From Pelagibacteraceae bacterium AG-390-L03 (GTDB lineage: Bacteria > Pseudomonadota > Alphaproteobacteria > Pelagibacterales > Pelagibacteraceae), in contig QCHA01000002.1 of NCBI GenBank assembly GCA_003279685.1, positions 80,303-144,302 of the forward strand: a stretch of 64,000 nt of DNA, read 5' to 3'. The first letter of the stretch is position 1; each line of letters opens with the position of its first letter. Under the pieces are notes generated by a model. That model saw nothing but the letters and a program-made list of their open reading frames with translations, did not search any database and was not told the origin of the DNA. Shown here in pieces: positions 44,952 to 56,977 of the stretch. The translations under genes were made by a program, and so were the position numbers.

Positions 44952-46034
44952 ATGTCATTTAATACTTTTGGAAAGCTATTTCGTTTCTCAACTTGGGGAG
45001 AGTCTCACGGACCTGCAATAGGCTGTATAGTAGATGGATGCCCACCTAACATAAGTATTAAAGAACAAGATATTCAAATAGAACTGGATAAAAGAAAACC
45101 AGGACAATCAAAATTTACAACTCAACGTAAAGAAGACGATAAAGTTCAAATCCTATCTGGTGTGTTTGAAGGAAAGACAACTGGGACTCCTATATCACTC
45201 ATAATTTACAACAAAGATATGAGATCTAAAGATTATGTGAACATAAAAGATAAATTTAGACCAGGGCATGCTGATTTAACTTATTTTAAAAAATATGGAA
45301 TTAGAGATTATAGAGGTGGAGGAAGATCCTCAGCAAGAGAAACTGCAGCTCGTGTTGCAGCTGGTGCTATAGCTAAATTGGTTTTACAAAATAAATTAGG
45401 TAAAAAGTTTAAGGTTATAGGAGCTGTAACTCAACTGGGAATATTAGGATGTGATACAAATCAATGGAACGATAGGGTAATCAAGAAAAATCCATTTTTT
45501 TGTCCAGATAAGTCAATGATTAAACTTTGGGAAAAATATTTATTAGGTGTTAGAAAATCTGGATCTTCTTGTGGAGCTGTGATTGAAATAAGAGCAAGAG
45601 GAGTGCCTCATGGATTAGGTGCCCCAATATATTCAAAACTAGACTCTGATATTGCTTCAGGTTTAATGAGTATTAATGCTGTTAAAGGAGTAAACATTGG
45701 ATCAGGTATGAACTCAGCCCAATTAAGTGGTGAACAAAACTCAGACGAAATTTCCCAAAAAGGTAAAAAGTTAAAATTTAACTCTAACAATGCTGGAGGT
45801 ATCTTGGGTGGCATATCAAGCGGTCAAGAAATTATTGCCTCTTTTGCTGTTAAACCCACATCATCAATTTTAACAACAAGAAAAACAATTAATAAATTTG
45901 GAAAAAATACAACTATATCTGTTAAAGGAAGACATGACCCTTGTGTAGGTATAAGAGCTGTTCCAGTTGGTGAAGCTATGATGAATTGTGTTTTACTAGA
46001 TCATTATTTAATGCACAAAGCTCAGTGTAGTTAA
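44952..46034 (+). CDS. aroC: Chorismate synthase
   Basis: [54 protein letters not shown]. Confidence 0.98.
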   Translation: MSFNTFGKLFRFSTWGESHGPAIGCIVDGCPPNISIKEQDIQIELDKRKPGQSKFTTQRKEDDKVQILSGVFEGKTTGTPISLIIYNKDMRSKDYVNIKDKFRPGHADLTYFKKYGIRDYRGGGRSSARETAARVAAGAIAKLVLQNKLGKKFKVIGAVTQLGILGCDTNQWNDRVIKKNPFFCPDKSMIKLWEKYLLGVRKSGSSCGAVIEIRARGVPHGLGAPIYSKLDSDIASGLMSINAVKGVNIGSGMNSAQLSGEQNSDEISQKGKKLKFNSNNAGGILGGISSGQEIIASFAVKPTSSILTTRKTINKFGKNTTISVKGRHDPCVGIRAVPVGEAMMNCVLLDHYLMHKAQCS

Positions 46035-46042
46035 AACTATAT

Positions 46043-47956
46043 TTAATTTTTAACTACCTTAATTGAGTCTTTTGTAAACAAAATATCCATAACTTTCTTT
46101 GAAATTTGTGAAGCATTTAACCCAGCTACGTCATACATTTTCTTAGGATTATCTTGTTCGATAAAAGTGTCGGGTAGTGTCATTGCTCTAAACTTCAATC
46201 CTTTGTCAAATATTCCTTTCTCAGCTAATAAATTTTTAACATGAGAACCAAAACCACCTATTGATCCTTCTTCAATCGTGATCATTACTTCGTGTTGTCT
46301 AGCACATTTCAAAATAAGGTCTTGGTCTAAAGGTTTAGCAAATCTTGCATCAACAATTGTTACTGATACACCTTTATTCTTTAATTCCTCAGCTGCTGAT
46401 TTGCACTCTTCAAGCCTAGTTCCCAGACTTAAAATGCAAACTTGATTTCCTTCTTGAACTACTTTTCCTTTGCCTATTTCAATCTTTTCCTCAATTGAGG
46501 GTAGGTCCAGACCGACTCCTGTTCCTCTAGGATATCTGATTGCACTTGGTTTATCATTAATATCCACGGATGTATTAATCATTTTTACCAACTCAACTTC
46601 ATCACTTGCTACCATTACTATAAAATTAGGCAAAGTTGATAAGTATGTAATATCAAATGAGCCAGCATGTGTGGATCCATCCGCACCTACTAGACCTGCT
46701 CTATCTATTGCAAACCTTACGGGTAAGCTTTGAATAGCTACATCGTGTACTACCTGATCATAAGCTCTTTGTAGAAAGGTAGAATAAATTGCAGCGTAAG
46801 GTTTATAACCTTCTGTAGCTAGACCAGCTGCAAAAGTTACTGCATGCTGTTCTGCTATACCAACATCAAACATTCTTTTAGGAAATTCTTTTCCAAAAAT
46901 ATCCATACCTGTTCCACCTGGCATTGCAGCTGTAATTCCAACAATTTTACTGTCTTTTTGAGCATGTTTAACCAAAGTATTTGCAAATACCTTTGTATAA
47001 GCTGGAAGATTGCTACCACTTTTTACTTGTTCTCCCGTCTTCACATTAAATTTTGAAACACCGTGGTAATGATCAGTTGCTTTTTCTGCATAAGAATAGC
47101 CTTTTCCTTTTTGTGTTTTAATGTGGATCATAATTGGTCCTTCATGTTTAGAATCTCTTGCATTTTTAAGAATAGGAATAAGACTATCTAGGTCGTGACC
47201 ATCAATTGGACCTGCATAATAAAAACCTAATGAATTAAATAACGTACCTCCTGTAACAGCTGATCGTAGAAAATCTTCGGCTTTACCAGCTTTTGCACTA
47301 AATCGTTTTGAAAACGAGGAAGTTATCAATTTAATAGTTTCTCTCAGACTGAAATAAATTTTTCCAGTAAATAATTTTGCTAGATAAGTTCTCATAGCAC
47401 CTACTGGTTTTGCAATTGACATATCGTTATCATTCAAAATAACAATCATTTTTGTTTTTGATGCTCCAGCATTATTCATTGCTTCATAAGCCATTCCTGC
47501 ACTGATTGCACCGTCACCAATTACTGCAATTACATTTGATGATTTATTTGCTAATTTATTTGCTTCAGCAATTCCTAATGCTGAAGATATAGATGTTGAA
47601 CTATGAGCAGCACCAAAAGGATCATATTCGCTTTCTGATCTTTTTGTAAATCCTGACAAACCATTTCCTTGTCTTAAAGTTCTAATCTTATTTTTTCTTC
47701 CAGTTAAAATTTTATGTGGATAAGATTGATGTCCTACATCCCAGATCAATTTATCATTGGGTGTGTCAAAAACATAGTGAAGAGCAACTGTTAATTCTAC
47801 TACTCCTAAACCTGCACCTAAATGTCCTCCAGTTTCAGAAACTGCACCGATCATTTCCTCTCTAACTTCATCGGAAACTTTTTGCAAATCATCTTCTGAT
47901 AGTTTTCTTAAATCAGATGGAAAATTTATATCATTTAAAAATTTATAATTTTTCAT
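46043..47956 (-). CDS. dxs: 1-deoxy-D-xylulose-5-phosphate synthase
   Basis: [51 protein letters not shown]. Confidence 0.98.
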   Translation of the reverse strand: MKNYKFLNDINFPSDLRKLSEDDLQKVSDEVREEMIGAVSETGGHLGAGLGVVELTVALHYVFDTPNDKLIWDVGHQSYPHKILTGRKNKIRTLRQGNGLSGFTKRSESEYDPFGAAHSSTSISSALGIAEANKLANKSSNVIAVIGDGAISAGMAYEAMNNAGASKTKMIVILNDNDMSIAKPVGAMRTYLAKLFTGKIYFSLRETIKLITSSFSKRFSAKAGKAEDFLRSAVTGGTLFNSLGFYYAGPIDGHDLDSLIPILKNARDSKHEGPIMIHIKTQKGKGYSYAEKATDHYHGVSKFNVKTGEQVKSGSNLPAYTKVFANTLVKHAQKDSKIVGITAAMPGGTGMDIFGKEFPKRMFDVGIAEQHAVTFAAGLATEGYKPYAAIYSTFLQRAYDQVVHDVAIQSLPVRFAIDRAGLVGADGSTHAGSFDITYLSTLPNFIVMVASDEVELVKMINTSVDINDKPSAIRYPRGTGVGLDLPSIEEKIEIGKGKVVQEGNQVCILSLGTRLEECKSAAEELKNKGVSVTIVDARFAKPLDQDLILKCARQHEVMITIEEGSIGGFGSHVKNLLAEKGIFDKGLKFRAMTLPDTFIEQDNPKKMYDVAGLNASQISKKVMDILFTKDSIKVVKN

Positions 47957-48828
47957 TACTTCTCTCTATGCAAAATATAATTCAATGTTTCTTTTATATA
48001 TTTAGAATTTGAACCATATTTCTTTAAATTTTTATTTGTTTTTGAAATAATTCTATCACAATATTTAATTGCATTCATGTGACCTAACAAACTTATTAAT
48101 GTAGCTTTACCTTTTTTTTGATCTTTTCCTGTTTTTTTCCCAGCTATTTTGGAACTACCTTTAAAATCAATTAAATCATCAGCTATTTGAAATAATAAAC
48201 CTATATCAGAACCAATAATTTCAAAAAATTTAATTTCTTTAGTATTTTTTTTTTTAATAATTGCAGGTGCAGCACAACAAAAACTAAATAATTTTCCAGT
48301 TTTTTTTATTTCCATTTCTATAATCTTTTCTTTAGATATCTTTTTTTTTTCGTAACTTAGATCTAAATATTGACCCCCTGCTATACCTAAATGACCTGAG
48401 CATTCAGATAATTTCTTTATTAAATTAATCTTAATTTTTTCACTTAATTTTAAAGTGGGACTTGCTAAAATTTCAAATGCCGTTGTAAGTAATGAATTTC
48501 CAGCTAAGACTGCTGTTGACTCTCCAAACCTAACATGTGTAGATGGTTTTCCTCTTCTAATTTTATCATTGTCCATACATGGTAAATCGTCATGAATTAG
48601 GGAATAAGCATGAATACATTCCACAGCGGCGCCGACAGCAATTAATGTTTTATAATCTATTGCTAGTAACGAACCAATATCAATCAAAATTTTAGATCTA
48701 ATTTTTTTTCCACCAGGAAATAAACCATATTTCATGGCTGGAAGTAATTTAGAATTATTTTGCTTATTAAGAAATTTCTTTAGAAAATTATTTGTCTCTT
48801 GTGCAATCTTATTAAGTTTAGTTTTCAT
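47956..48828 (-). CDS. ispA: Farnesyl/geranyl diphosphate synthase
   Basis: [44 protein letters not shown]. Confidence 0.95.
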   Translation of the reverse strand: MKTKLNKIAQETNNFLKKFLNKQNNSKLLPAMKYGLFPGGKKIRSKILIDIGSLLAIDYKTLIAVGAAVECIHAYSLIHDDLPCMDNDKIRRGKPSTHVRFGESTAVLAGNSLLTTAFEILASPTLKLSEKIKINLIKKLSECSGHLGIAGGQYLDLSYEKKKISKEKIIEMEIKKTGKLFSFCCAAPAIIKKKNTKEIKFFEIIGSDIGLLFQIADDLIDFKGSSKIAGKKTGKDQKKGKATLISLLGHMNAIKYCDRIISKTNKNLKKYGSNSKYIKETLNYILHREK

Positions 48829-49061
48829 TTTTTCTTAATGATTTCTTTAACTTTTTTATTAGTTTCTTCACCTATAGATCTAAAACTTTTATGAAATTTT
48901 TTTTCAATAATATTGTTTAATTTCAATAATTCTTGATAAGTTTCAACAGAATTGTTTAAGTCTTTTTCATTTTCCAAAGACTCAATTATTTGATTTGCTT
49001 GATCTGTTAGTTCTTCAAGTGTCTCTGCATTATTATCGGGTAGTAAATTTTTATCTTTCAT
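48825..49061 (-). CDS. xseB: Exodeoxyribonuclease VII small subunit
   Basis: 78 aa, TLEELTDQANQIIESLENEKDLNNSVETYQELLKL; xseB-ispA-dxs synteny. Confidence 0.85.
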   Translation of the reverse strand: MKDKNLLPDNNAETLEELTDQANQIIESLENEKDLNNSVETYQELLKLNNIIEKKFHKSFRSIGEETNKKVKEIIKKK

Positions 49062-49081
49062 ATAATAATAATTATTAATAC

Positions 49082-50014
49082 ATGAAATCTATTCAATCAA
49101 ATATCAAAAAAGTAAAAAAATATTTAGATAAAAATCATTGTGTGGCTGTTCCCACTGAAACTGTCTATGGATTAGCTGGGAATGCTTATTCAGATCTATC
49201 TGTAAAGCAAATATTCAAGTTAAAAAAAAGACCTATGAACAACCCTTTAATTGTTCATTATTCAGATATAGGCAAACTTAATAATGATTGTGTTGTAAAT
49301 GATAATTTTATTAAGCTTTATAATAAACTATCTCCTGGACCAATTACATTTGTCTTGAAATTGAAAAAAGGTTCCAAAATTTCTAAATTTGTAACTAATA
49401 AACAAAAAAGTCTTGCAGTTCGTTTTCCAAAACATCCATTATTTAAAAAACTACTTAAAAGTTTGGACTATCCTTTGGCTGCTCCAAGTGCAAACATATC
49501 TACTAGACTAAGCTCTGTTAAAGCATCTGATGTTATTGAAGAGTTTCGATCAAGAATTAAATATGTCTTAGATGGGGGCAAATGTCAGATTGGTTTAGAG
49601 TCCACTATTATTAATCTTATAGATAAACCAACAATACTTAGATTTGGAGGATTAGATGTTTCAAAAATAGAAAAAATATTGAAAAAAAAAGTTTTAATCA
49701 AAACTAATTTAAAAAAGAAAATTGCTCCTGGACAATTTCCCTTGCATTATTCCCCTGGTATTCCATTAAGAACAAATGTTAAAAAACCAAAAAAAGATGA
49801 AGCCTTTGTATTAATAAAAAGAAGAAGAACTACATATAAAAATTACTACTACTTAAGTAAAAAAAATAATCTTCAAGAATCTGCAAGAAATCTCTACTCA
49901 TTATTAAGAAAAATTAAAAAAGATGGTTATAAAATGATTGCAGTTGAAAAAATTCAAAACAAAGGTATTGGTAAAACAATAAATGATAGATTGAACAGAG
50001 CCTCAAAATACTAA
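49082..50014 (+). CDS. Sua5/YrdC/YwlC threonylcarbamoyl-AMP synthase
   Basis: VAVPTETVYGLAGNAYSDLSVKQIFKLKKRPMNNPLIVH; C-terminal Sua5 domain. Confidence 0.95.
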   Translation: MKSIQSNIKKVKKYLDKNHCVAVPTETVYGLAGNAYSDLSVKQIFKLKKRPMNNPLIVHYSDIGKLNNDCVVNDNFIKLYNKLSPGPITFVLKLKKGSKISKFVTNKQKSLAVRFPKHPLFKKLLKSLDYPLAAPSANISTRLSSVKASDVIEEFRSRIKYVLDGGKCQIGLESTIINLIDKPTILRFGGLDVSKIEKILKKKVLIKTNLKKKIAPGQFPLHYSPGIPLRTNVKKPKKDEAFVLIKRRRTTYKNYYYLSKKNNLQESARNLYSLLRKIKKDGYKMIAVEKIQNKGIGKTINDRLNRASKY

Positions 50015-50752
50015 ATGTCAAATTCAATTGAAGTAATTAATTTATCAAAAAGCTATAAGTCAAAACAGGCTGTAAACAATATTAACTTTAAAATTAACGA
50101 AAATGAAATTGTTGGTTTGTTGGGACCGAATGGATGTGGGAAAACCACTACAATTGGAATGATGTTAGGTTTGTTAAAGCCAACCAGTGGAAAAGTTTTA
50201 ATTAATGGAATGGATATTGAAAAAAATAAAATTTCTCTTCTCCATAGAATGAATTTTATTTCTCCTTATATAGAATTACCAAAAAAACTTACAGTTAGGC
50301 AAAATTTAGTGGTCTATGGAAAATTATATAATGTGCATAATTTAAATGAACAAATTGATTATTTATCAAATAAATTAAGATTAAATAAACTATTAGATAG
50401 AGTTACAGGAGAACTTTCTTCAGGGCAAAAAAATAGAGTGAGTTTAACAAAAGCATTAATTAATAATCCCACTGTGCTTTTACTTGATGAACCTACTGCA
50501 TCTTTAGATCCAGAAACAGGGGATTTTGTTAGAACTTTTTTAGAGAATTATAAAAAAGAAAATAAAATATCAGTATTGCTCGCTTCACATAATATGGATG
50601 AAGTTAAGAGACTATGTGGCTCTGTTTTAATGATGAAAGATGGGACAATAGTAGATAGTGGTACCCCTGATCATTTGATTAGAAAGTATGGAAGAAAAAA
50701 TTTAGAGGAAGTTTTTTTAGAACTTGTGAGAAATAAAAATGAATTTAACTAG
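50015..50752 (+). CDS. ABC transporter ATP-binding protein (ABC-2 exporter)
   Basis: GPNGCGKTTTIGMMLGL; LSSGQKNRVSLTKAL; LLLDEPTASLDP. Confidence 0.95.
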   Translation: MSNSIEVINLSKSYKSKQAVNNINFKINENEIVGLLGPNGCGKTTTIGMMLGLLKPTSGKVLINGMDIEKNKISLLHRMNFISPYIELPKKLTVRQNLVVYGKLYNVHNLNEQIDYLSNKLRLNKLLDRVTGELSSGQKNRVSLTKALINNPTVLLLDEPTASLDPETGDFVRTFLENYKKENKISVLLASHNMDEVKRLCGSVLMMKDGTIVDSGTPDHLIRKYGRKNLEEVFLELVRNKNEFN

Positions 50753-51530
50753 AATTTATGGTCTTTTTTTAAGACACTTTTACTTAATCACAAGATCGTT
50801 TCCAAGAATTTTAGATTTAATTTATTGGCCATCTATTCAAATCACGCTATGGGGTTTTATTTCAAATTTTTTTGCAGACCATAGCGACTACTATAATGGT
50901 GCTGTAGGGGTAATACTTTCTTGTGCAATACTGTACGATTTTTTATTTAGAACTAGTATTGGGTTTAATATGCTATTTTTAGAGGAAATTTGGAGTAGAA
51001 ATTTTACCAACTTATTTATTGCTCCAATGAAAATAAGTGAAATTATTGTATCGCTAGTCTTTACTGCTTTGATTAGAGCTTTAATTGGGTTGGTTCCAGC
51101 AATATTATTAACATCTCCTATATTTGGAATTTCTTTATTAGATTTAGGTTTGCCTCTAGCATTTCTTTTTTTAAGTTTATATATTTTTGGAATTACTTTG
51201 GGTTTATTTGTTTCTGCAGGATTGTTAAGATTTGGGCCTTCTTTTGAAAATATTGCCTGGTCAACTATGTTTTTACTTGCACCCTTTGGATGCATATATT
51301 ACCCAGTTGAAACTTTACCAGAAATTTTTCAGCTTATAGCTTATGCTCTTCCGTTAGTTTATATCTTTGAGGAAACAAGAAATATATTAGTTAATCAATC
51401 TGTAAATTATGAAAATATCATTCATGCCCTTTATTTTAATGGTGCATATCTAATTGCTGCAGTATCTGTATTTTACTATTCTTTTGATAAAGCTAGAGAG
51501 AAAGGAACTTTAATCAATATAGGTGAATAA
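50739..51530 (+). CDS. ABC-2 type transporter permease
   Basis: Multi-TM, overlaps the ATPase gene; ABC-2 family pattern. Confidence 0.9.
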   Translation: MNLTRIYGLFLRHFYLITRSFPRILDLIYWPSIQITLWGFISNFFADHSDYYNGAVGVILSCAILYDFLFRTSIGFNMLFLEEIWSRNFTNLFIAPMKISEIIVSLVFTALIRALIGLVPAILLTSPIFGISLLDLGLPLAFLFLSLYIFGITLGLFVSAGLLRFGPSFENIAWSTMFLLAPFGCIYYPVETLPEIFQLIAYALPLVYIFEETRNILVNQSVNYENIIHALYFNGAYLIAAVSVFYYSFDKAREKGTLINIGE

Positions 51531-51532
51531 AT

Positions 51533-51609
51533 TGGTGCGCCTGCTAGGAGTCGAACCCAGAACCTCCTGATCCGAAGTCAGGCGCTCTATCCAGTTGAGC
51601 TACAAGCGC
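51533..51609 (-). tRNA. tRNA-Arg (anticodon UCG), CCA encoded
   Basis: Revcomp GCGCTTGTAGCTCAACTGGATAGAGCGCCTGACTTCGGATCAGGAGGTTCTGGGTTCGACTCCTAGCAGGCGCACCA; acceptor 7 bp, anticodon arm CCTGA-CTTCGGA-TCAGG, T-loop GGTTCGACTCC. Confidence 0.96.
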
Positions 51610-51632
51610 ATATAGTATTAATATTACATTTT

Positions 51633-52613
51633 ATGGAAAAAAACATTAATTTTATAGTTGAAGAAAATGAAAATAATCTGAGAGTTGATGTATTAATCAA
51701 CAAAAGAGAGGAATTGATAAGCAGAACTAGAATTAAAAATTTAATCCTTAAAGAAAAACTAAAACTAAATAATACAATTATTAAAAGTCCTTCAAAAAAA
51801 GTTTTAACTGGGGACAAGTTAAGTCTTAATATCCCAGAACCTCAAGAAACTTCACTAAAGCCCTATGATTTTAAACTAAATATAGTTCATGAAGATAATG
51901 ATCTCTTAGTAATTAATAAGCCAGCTGGAATTATTATGCACCCAGGTGCTGGAAATTATGACAAAACTATTGTCAATGCTTTAATGCATTACGATGAAGA
52001 CTCACTATCAACTATTGGAGATGAATTAAGACCAGGAATAGTACACAGAATTGATAAAAATACGTCAGGTTTAGTTGTTATTGCAAAAAATAATGAAACA
52101 CATGAAAACTTGTCAAAGCAATTTAGTGATCATACAATCACAAGAGTTTATCAACTATTAATATGGGGAAAGCTTAGACCTTCAAAAGGAAAAATTGATA
52201 CTCTTATAACACGCAGTTCCAAAAACAGACAACTAATGGAGGTTAGTATTTCAAAAGGAAAACGAGCAATAACAAATTATAATACTATAGAAGTTTATGA
52301 AAACGATAAAACACCGACATTAAGTTTGGTGGAGTGTAAATTGGAAACTGGAAGAACCCATCAAATTCGTGTTCATATGACTCATATGGGAAACAGTATA
52401 GTTGGGGACGATAAATATAAAAAAAAATACAAGAAGCTTAAAAATATTGATATGGGATTAGAAAGTTTAATTTCTAAACTTAATAGACAATTCTTACACG
52501 CAAAAACTTTAGGATTTATTCATCCAAAAACTAATGAGGAAATGATTTTTTCCTCAATTTTGCCACAAGAACTGGAAAATTTATTAAAAATGCTTAGAAA
52601 TACTAGCGAATAA
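51633..52613 (+). CDS. rluD: RluD-family 23S rRNA pseudouridine synthase
   Basis: S4-like N-terminus; VHRIDKNTSGLVVIAKN; GRTHQIRVHM. Confidence 0.93.
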   Translation: MEKNINFIVEENENNLRVDVLINKREELISRTRIKNLILKEKLKLNNTIIKSPSKKVLTGDKLSLNIPEPQETSLKPYDFKLNIVHEDNDLLVINKPAGIIMHPGAGNYDKTIVNALMHYDEDSLSTIGDELRPGIVHRIDKNTSGLVVIAKNNETHENLSKQFSDHTITRVYQLLIWGKLRPSKGKIDTLITRSSKNRQLMEVSISKGKRAITNYNTIEVYENDKTPTLSLVECKLETGRTHQIRVHMTHMGNSIVGDDKYKKKYKKLKNIDMGLESLISKLNRQFLHAKTLGFIHPKTNEEMIFSSILPQELENLLKMLRNTSE

Positions 52614-52654
52614 ATCATTGAAAATTTAATATAGTTAATTAAATAACTATAGCC

Positions 52655-53548
52655 ATGAATGCAACTTTTAATAGCAACCTGCCAGCTCTTTCGAATGAAG
52701 GAGGCCTGTCTGCATATTTAGAGCAAATCAAAAAATTTCCAATGTTAGCTGCAGAGGAAGAATACATGTTAGCAAAAAATTGGAAAACTAAAGGAAATAT
52801 CAAAGCAGCAGAAAAATTAGTAACAAGTCATTTAAGATTAGTAGCTAAAATTGCAATGGGCTACAAAGGATATGGACTTCCTGTTAATGAAATGATTTCA
52901 GAGGGTAATGTTGGTCTTATGCAAGCTGTTAAAAAATTTGAACCCGAAAAAGGTTTTAGATTAGCAACATACGCCATGTGGTGGATTAAGGCTTCTATCC
53001 AAGAATATATTTTAAGATCTTGGAGTTTAGTAAAAATAGGAACAACTACAGCTCAAAAGAAATTGTTTTTCAATCTTAAAAAAATAAAAAACCAAATTGC
53101 GCCTCAATCAGAAGGTGATTTAAGGGATGAGCATGTAAATGAAATTTCTAATAAATTAGATGTGAGTAAAGAAGAAGTGGTTTCAATGAATAGAAGACTA
53201 TCAGGTAAAGAATTTTCATTAAATGCTCAAGTTGGCGAAGATGGAGATGAGTGGCAAGACTGGTTAGTTGATAAAGAATTAGACCACGATTTAAAGTTTG
53301 CACACCAAGAAGAAATGGAGCAAAGAAAAGATCTATTAAAAAATTCAATTAAAGTCTTGAATGAAAGAGAAAAAGAAATTTTATATTCCAGAAGATTAAA
53401 TGAAAATCCAACAACTTTGGAGGATTTGAGTAAAAAACATAAAATTAGCAGAGAAAGAGTTAGGCAAATTGAAAATAAAGCATTCGAGAAGTTACAAAAA
53501 CAAATGCTACTTATGGCAAAATCTAAAAATCTACTACCAGTAAATTAA
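52655..53548 (+). CDS. rpoH: RNA polymerase sigma-32 factor
   Basis: [77 protein letters not shown]. Confidence 0.97.
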   Translation: MNATFNSNLPALSNEGGLSAYLEQIKKFPMLAAEEEYMLAKNWKTKGNIKAAEKLVTSHLRLVAKIAMGYKGYGLPVNEMISEGNVGLMQAVKKFEPEKGFRLATYAMWWIKASIQEYILRSWSLVKIGTTTAQKKLFFNLKKIKNQIAPQSEGDLRDEHVNEISNKLDVSKEEVVSMNRRLSGKEFSLNAQVGEDGDEWQDWLVDKELDHDLKFAHQEEMEQRKDLLKNSIKVLNEREKEILYSRRLNENPTTLEDLSKKHKISRERVRQIENKAFEKLQKQMLLMAKSKNLLPVN

Positions 53549-54837
53549 ACATCAAAAGGATTCTCAACTAAGATAGTATCATCTCTTTCAGGGCTAGTTG
53601 ATATACTGGAAACTCTTGCAGCTATAAATTTTTCTACTGCATAAATATATTTTTTTGCATTTTCAGGTAAAGCATCCATATCTTTAATTCCATTAGTAGA
53701 TGTTTTCCATCCAGGAAAGGTTTTATAAACAGGTTTAATTTTTAACTGGTCTTCAACTGCTGCAGGTAAATAATCTATTTTTTTTCCATCAAGCTCATAT
53801 TCAACACACATTTTAATTTCATCTAATTCATCAAGAACATCTAGTTTAGTAAGTGCAATACCATCAATGCCTGAAATTTTTATTGTCTGTCTTACCAATA
53901 CACCATCAAACCAACCGCATCTTCTTTTTCTACTAGTAACAGTACCAAACTCTTTTCCACGTGTGCCTAATAATTCTCCCACATCATCAGTTAATTCAGT
54001 TGGAAAAGGACCTTCTCCAACTCTAGTTGTATAGGCTTTTGTAATTCCCAAAACATAATTAATTGAATTTGGACCACATCCCGTGCCTGTTGCAGCACTT
54101 GATGCAACTGTGTTAGAGGATGTTACATAAGGGTAAGTTCCATGGTCCACATCTAATAAAATTCCTTGAGCACCTTCGAATAAAATTTTCTTTTTTTGTT
54201 TTTTAAATTCATCAATCTTAAGCCAAACAGGCTGAGAAAATTTCAATATTTGAGGTGCAATTTTTAATAAATCTGATTTTAATTGTTCTTTTTCATAAAT
54301 TTTTTTTCCTAGACCTTTTCTAATTGCATTGTGATGAACTAAAACGGACTCTAACCTTTGGTCTAAATTTTTTTCAGATCTAAGATCCATTACTCTAATA
54401 GATCTTCTTCCAACTTTGTCTTCATACGCTGGGCCAATTCCTCTTCTAGTTGTTCCGATTTTACCTTTCCCTGCTGCATCCTCTCTTATTTCATCCATTT
54501 CTCTATGAAATGGTAAGATTAAATTTGCAGCTTCAGAAAGAATAAAATTATTGATGTTTACATCAACTCCTTTTGATTTTATTTCCTCAATTTCTTCTAG
54601 TAATGCCCACGGATCTACAACAACTCCATTTCCAATAATTGAAATTTTATTTTTTCGCACAATTCCAGATGGTAATAATCTTAACTTATAAGTTACACCA
54701 TCAATTACTAGTGTATGACCTGCGTTATGCCCTCCTTGAAATCTAATTACTACATCTGCTTGTTCAGAAAGCCAATCAACAATTTTACCTTTTCCTTCAT
54801 CACCCCACTGAGATCCTACTACAACTATATTTTTCAT
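53545..54837 (-). CDS. purA: Adenylosuccinate synthetase
   Basis: [33 protein letters not shown]. Confidence 0.98.
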   Translation of the reverse strand: MKNIVVVGSQWGDEGKGKIVDWLSEQADVVIRFQGGHNAGHTLVIDGVTYKLRLLPSGIVRKNKISIIGNGVVVDPWALLEEIEEIKSKGVDVNINNFILSEAANLILPFHREMDEIREDAAGKGKIGTTRRGIGPAYEDKVGRRSIRVMDLRSEKNLDQRLESVLVHHNAIRKGLGKKIYEKEQLKSDLLKIAPQILKFSQPVWLKIDEFKKQKKKILFEGAQGILLDVDHGTYPYVTSSNTVASSAATGTGCGPNSINYVLGITKAYTTRVGEGPFPTELTDDVGELLGTRGKEFGTVTSRKRRCGWFDGVLVRQTIKISGIDGIALTKLDVLDELDEIKMCVEYELDGKKIDYLPAAVEDQLKIKPVYKTFPGWKTSTNGIKDMDALPENAKKYIYAVEKFIAARVSSISTSPERDDTILVENPFDV

Positions 54838-55679
54838 TATCTAAACTTTCTTTCTATATTAATTGTATGAAGATGATTGATTGGACCATGACCTTTACCA
54901 TATTTAGGATTAAATTTAATGCCAGAATTTACATATTTAATACCAAGCTCACAAGATTTCTTTATAGGTTTTCCACATGACAAAAATGTAGTGATTGCAG
55001 TAGATAAGGTACAGCCTGTTCCATGGGTATTTTTTGTATTATATCTTTGACTATTAAAAATTTTAATTTCAGATTTTGAAACAAATATATCTTGAACAGT
55101 TTTTGAGTTTAAATGTCCTCCTTTGATTAATACATTATTTGCACCAATTTCTATTAATTTGTAAGCTGAAAAGATCATATCCTCTTTACTTATTATTTTC
55201 ATATTAGTTAATATTTCAGCTTCAGGGATATTAGGAGTAATTAATGTAACTCTTTTTACCAGTTTATTTTTTAATAATTTGATAGCTTTTTCATCTATTA
55301 ATTTTGCCCCCCCTTTTGCTACCATTACAGGATCAAGAACTATTTTATTTAAACTAATAATTTTAAGAGAATTAATAACTGACTCTATAACCTTAGTAGA
55401 ATGTAACATGCCAATCTTTATTGCATCAGGCTTAATATCTTTAGCCGTAAATAAAATTTGATTTGAAATTTCTTTTGTTGGTATTGATACGATTGATTTT
55501 ACTCCTGTTGTATTTTGAGCTGTAATAGCAGTGATAGCGGTCATTGCATAAGATCCAAGCGCAGTAACAGTTTTTATGTCTGCCTGTATTCCAGCACCAC
55601 CTGATGAATCAGAGCCTGCAATGATTAATACTTTAGAATTAGGCTTCACTTTATTTTGGTTAAAATAATATTTAAACAC
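54837..55679 (-). CDS. thiD: Hydroxymethylpyrimidine/phosphomethylpyrimidine kinase
   Basis: [53 protein letters not shown]. Confidence 0.95.
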   Translation of the reverse strand: MFKYYFNQNKVKPNSKVLIIAGSDSSGGAGIQADIKTVTALGSYAMTAITAITAQNTTGVKSIVSIPTKEISNQILFTAKDIKPDAIKIGMLHSTKVIESVINSLKIISLNKIVLDPVMVAKGGAKLIDEKAIKLLKNKLVKRVTLITPNIPEAEILTNMKIISKEDMIFSAYKLIEIGANNVLIKGGHLNSKTVQDIFVSKSEIKIFNSQRYNTKNTHGTGCTLSTAITTFLSCGKPIKKSCELGIKYVNSGIKFNPKYGKGHGPINHLHTINIERKFR

Positions 55680-56977
55680 TTTACTAAAAGTTTTTTGTTT
55701 TCACTTTCACCCATAACTCTTATTTTTGACTCTGTACCTGATGCTCTCACTAATATTCTCCCATGACCATTCATTAATTTTTCAGCTTCTTTAATAGATT
55801 TTTTTACATCTAAATTTTTAATTATTGATTTATCTTTAACTAAGATATTTTCTAGAATTTGAGGAGTTTTTTTAAACTTATTAAAGAAAGAACTGGCTTT
55901 TTTTCCTTTTCTTATCGCAAATAACACTTCTAGTGCAACTAACAACCCATCTCCAGTTGTTGCAAATTTACCCAAAATAATATGACCAGATTGTTCACCA
56001 CCTAGGTTAAAATTATTTTTTTGCATTTGTTCTTTTACATATCTATCTCCAACATTTGCTCTAATAAATTTAATTTTATTTGCTTCGAAAAATCTTTCTA
56101 ATCCATAGTTAGACATCAATGTTCCAATAACTCCACCTCTTAACATCTTTTTGTTTTTCCATCTTGTAGCTATTGCTGCAATTATTTGATCTCCATCAAT
56201 TATATTTCCTGCTTCATCGCTCATAATAATTCTATCAGCATCACCGTCTAGAGAAATACCAAGATGAGCTTTGTATTTTTTTACTGCAAGTTTAATCTTG
56301 TTAGGATGTGTTGAGCCACAGTTTTGATTAATATTTACTCCATTTGGATTTACACCAATTGCAATCACTTTTGCTCCTAAAGACTTCAGCAACTCTGGTC
56401 CAGCTTTATAACCAGCACCATGCGCACAATCGATTACTATTCTTAATCCTTTTAAATTAAATTCTTTCGGAAAATTTTTTTTTATTATTTTTATATATTC
56501 TTTTGTCCCACTCTCTAATCTTTTTACTCTACCTAACTTTTCAGGACTAGAAAGATTTTTTGAAATTTTCTTATCTATTAATTTTTCAATTTTTTTTTCA
56601 ATTTTGTCAGATAATTTCATTCCATCTGGACCAAATAATTTTAAACCGTTATCATTATAAGGATTATGAGAAGCAGTTATCATAATACCCATATTTGCTT
56701 TCATTATTTTAGTCAACATAGCCAAACCATTTGTTGGCATAGGCCCAAATGTATAAACATGCATTCCAGCTGAGGCTAATCCTGATACAAGTGCAGGTTC
56801 GAGTGCATAACCAGATAATCTTGTATCTTTAGCTATAATTGCTGTTTGTTTTCTTTTTTTTTGAGACTTAAAATATGTTCCTGATGCTAATCCAAACTTA
56901 AAAAACATATCTCCGTTAATATGCTTACTGTTAATAGCGCCTCTTATTCCATCGGTTCCAAAATATTTTTTTGTCAT
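55646..56977 (-). CDS. glmM: Phosphoglucosamine mutase
   Basis: YFGTDGIRG; GIMITASHNPYNDNGLKLFGPDG; DGDADR. Confidence 0.97.
   Translation of the reverse strand: MTKKYFGTDGIRGAINSKHINGDMFFKFGLASGTYFKSQKKRKQTAIIAKDTRLSGYALEPALVSGLASAGMHVYTFGPMPTNGLAMLTKIMKANMGIMITASHNPYNDNGLKLFGPDGMKLSDKIEKKIEKLIDKKISKNLSSPEKLGRVKRLESGTKEYIKIIKKNFPKEFNLKGLRIVIDCAHGAGYKAGPELLKSLGAKVIAIGVNPNGVNINQNCGSTHPNKIKLAVKKYKAHLGISLDGDADRIIMSDEAGNIIDGDQIIAAIATRWKNKKMLRGGVIGTLMSNYGLERFFEANKIKFIRANVGDRYVKEQMQKNNFNLGGEQSGHIILGKFATTGDGLLVALEVLFAIRKGKKASSFFNKFKKTPQILENILVKDKSIIKNLDVKKSIKEAEKLMNGHGRILVRASGTESKIRVMGESENKKLLVKCLNIILTKIK

Noticed and set aside
51587-51817. 76-aa minus-strand ORF
   Set aside because: Covers part of the tRNA-Arg gene and is antisense to the rluD N-terminus.
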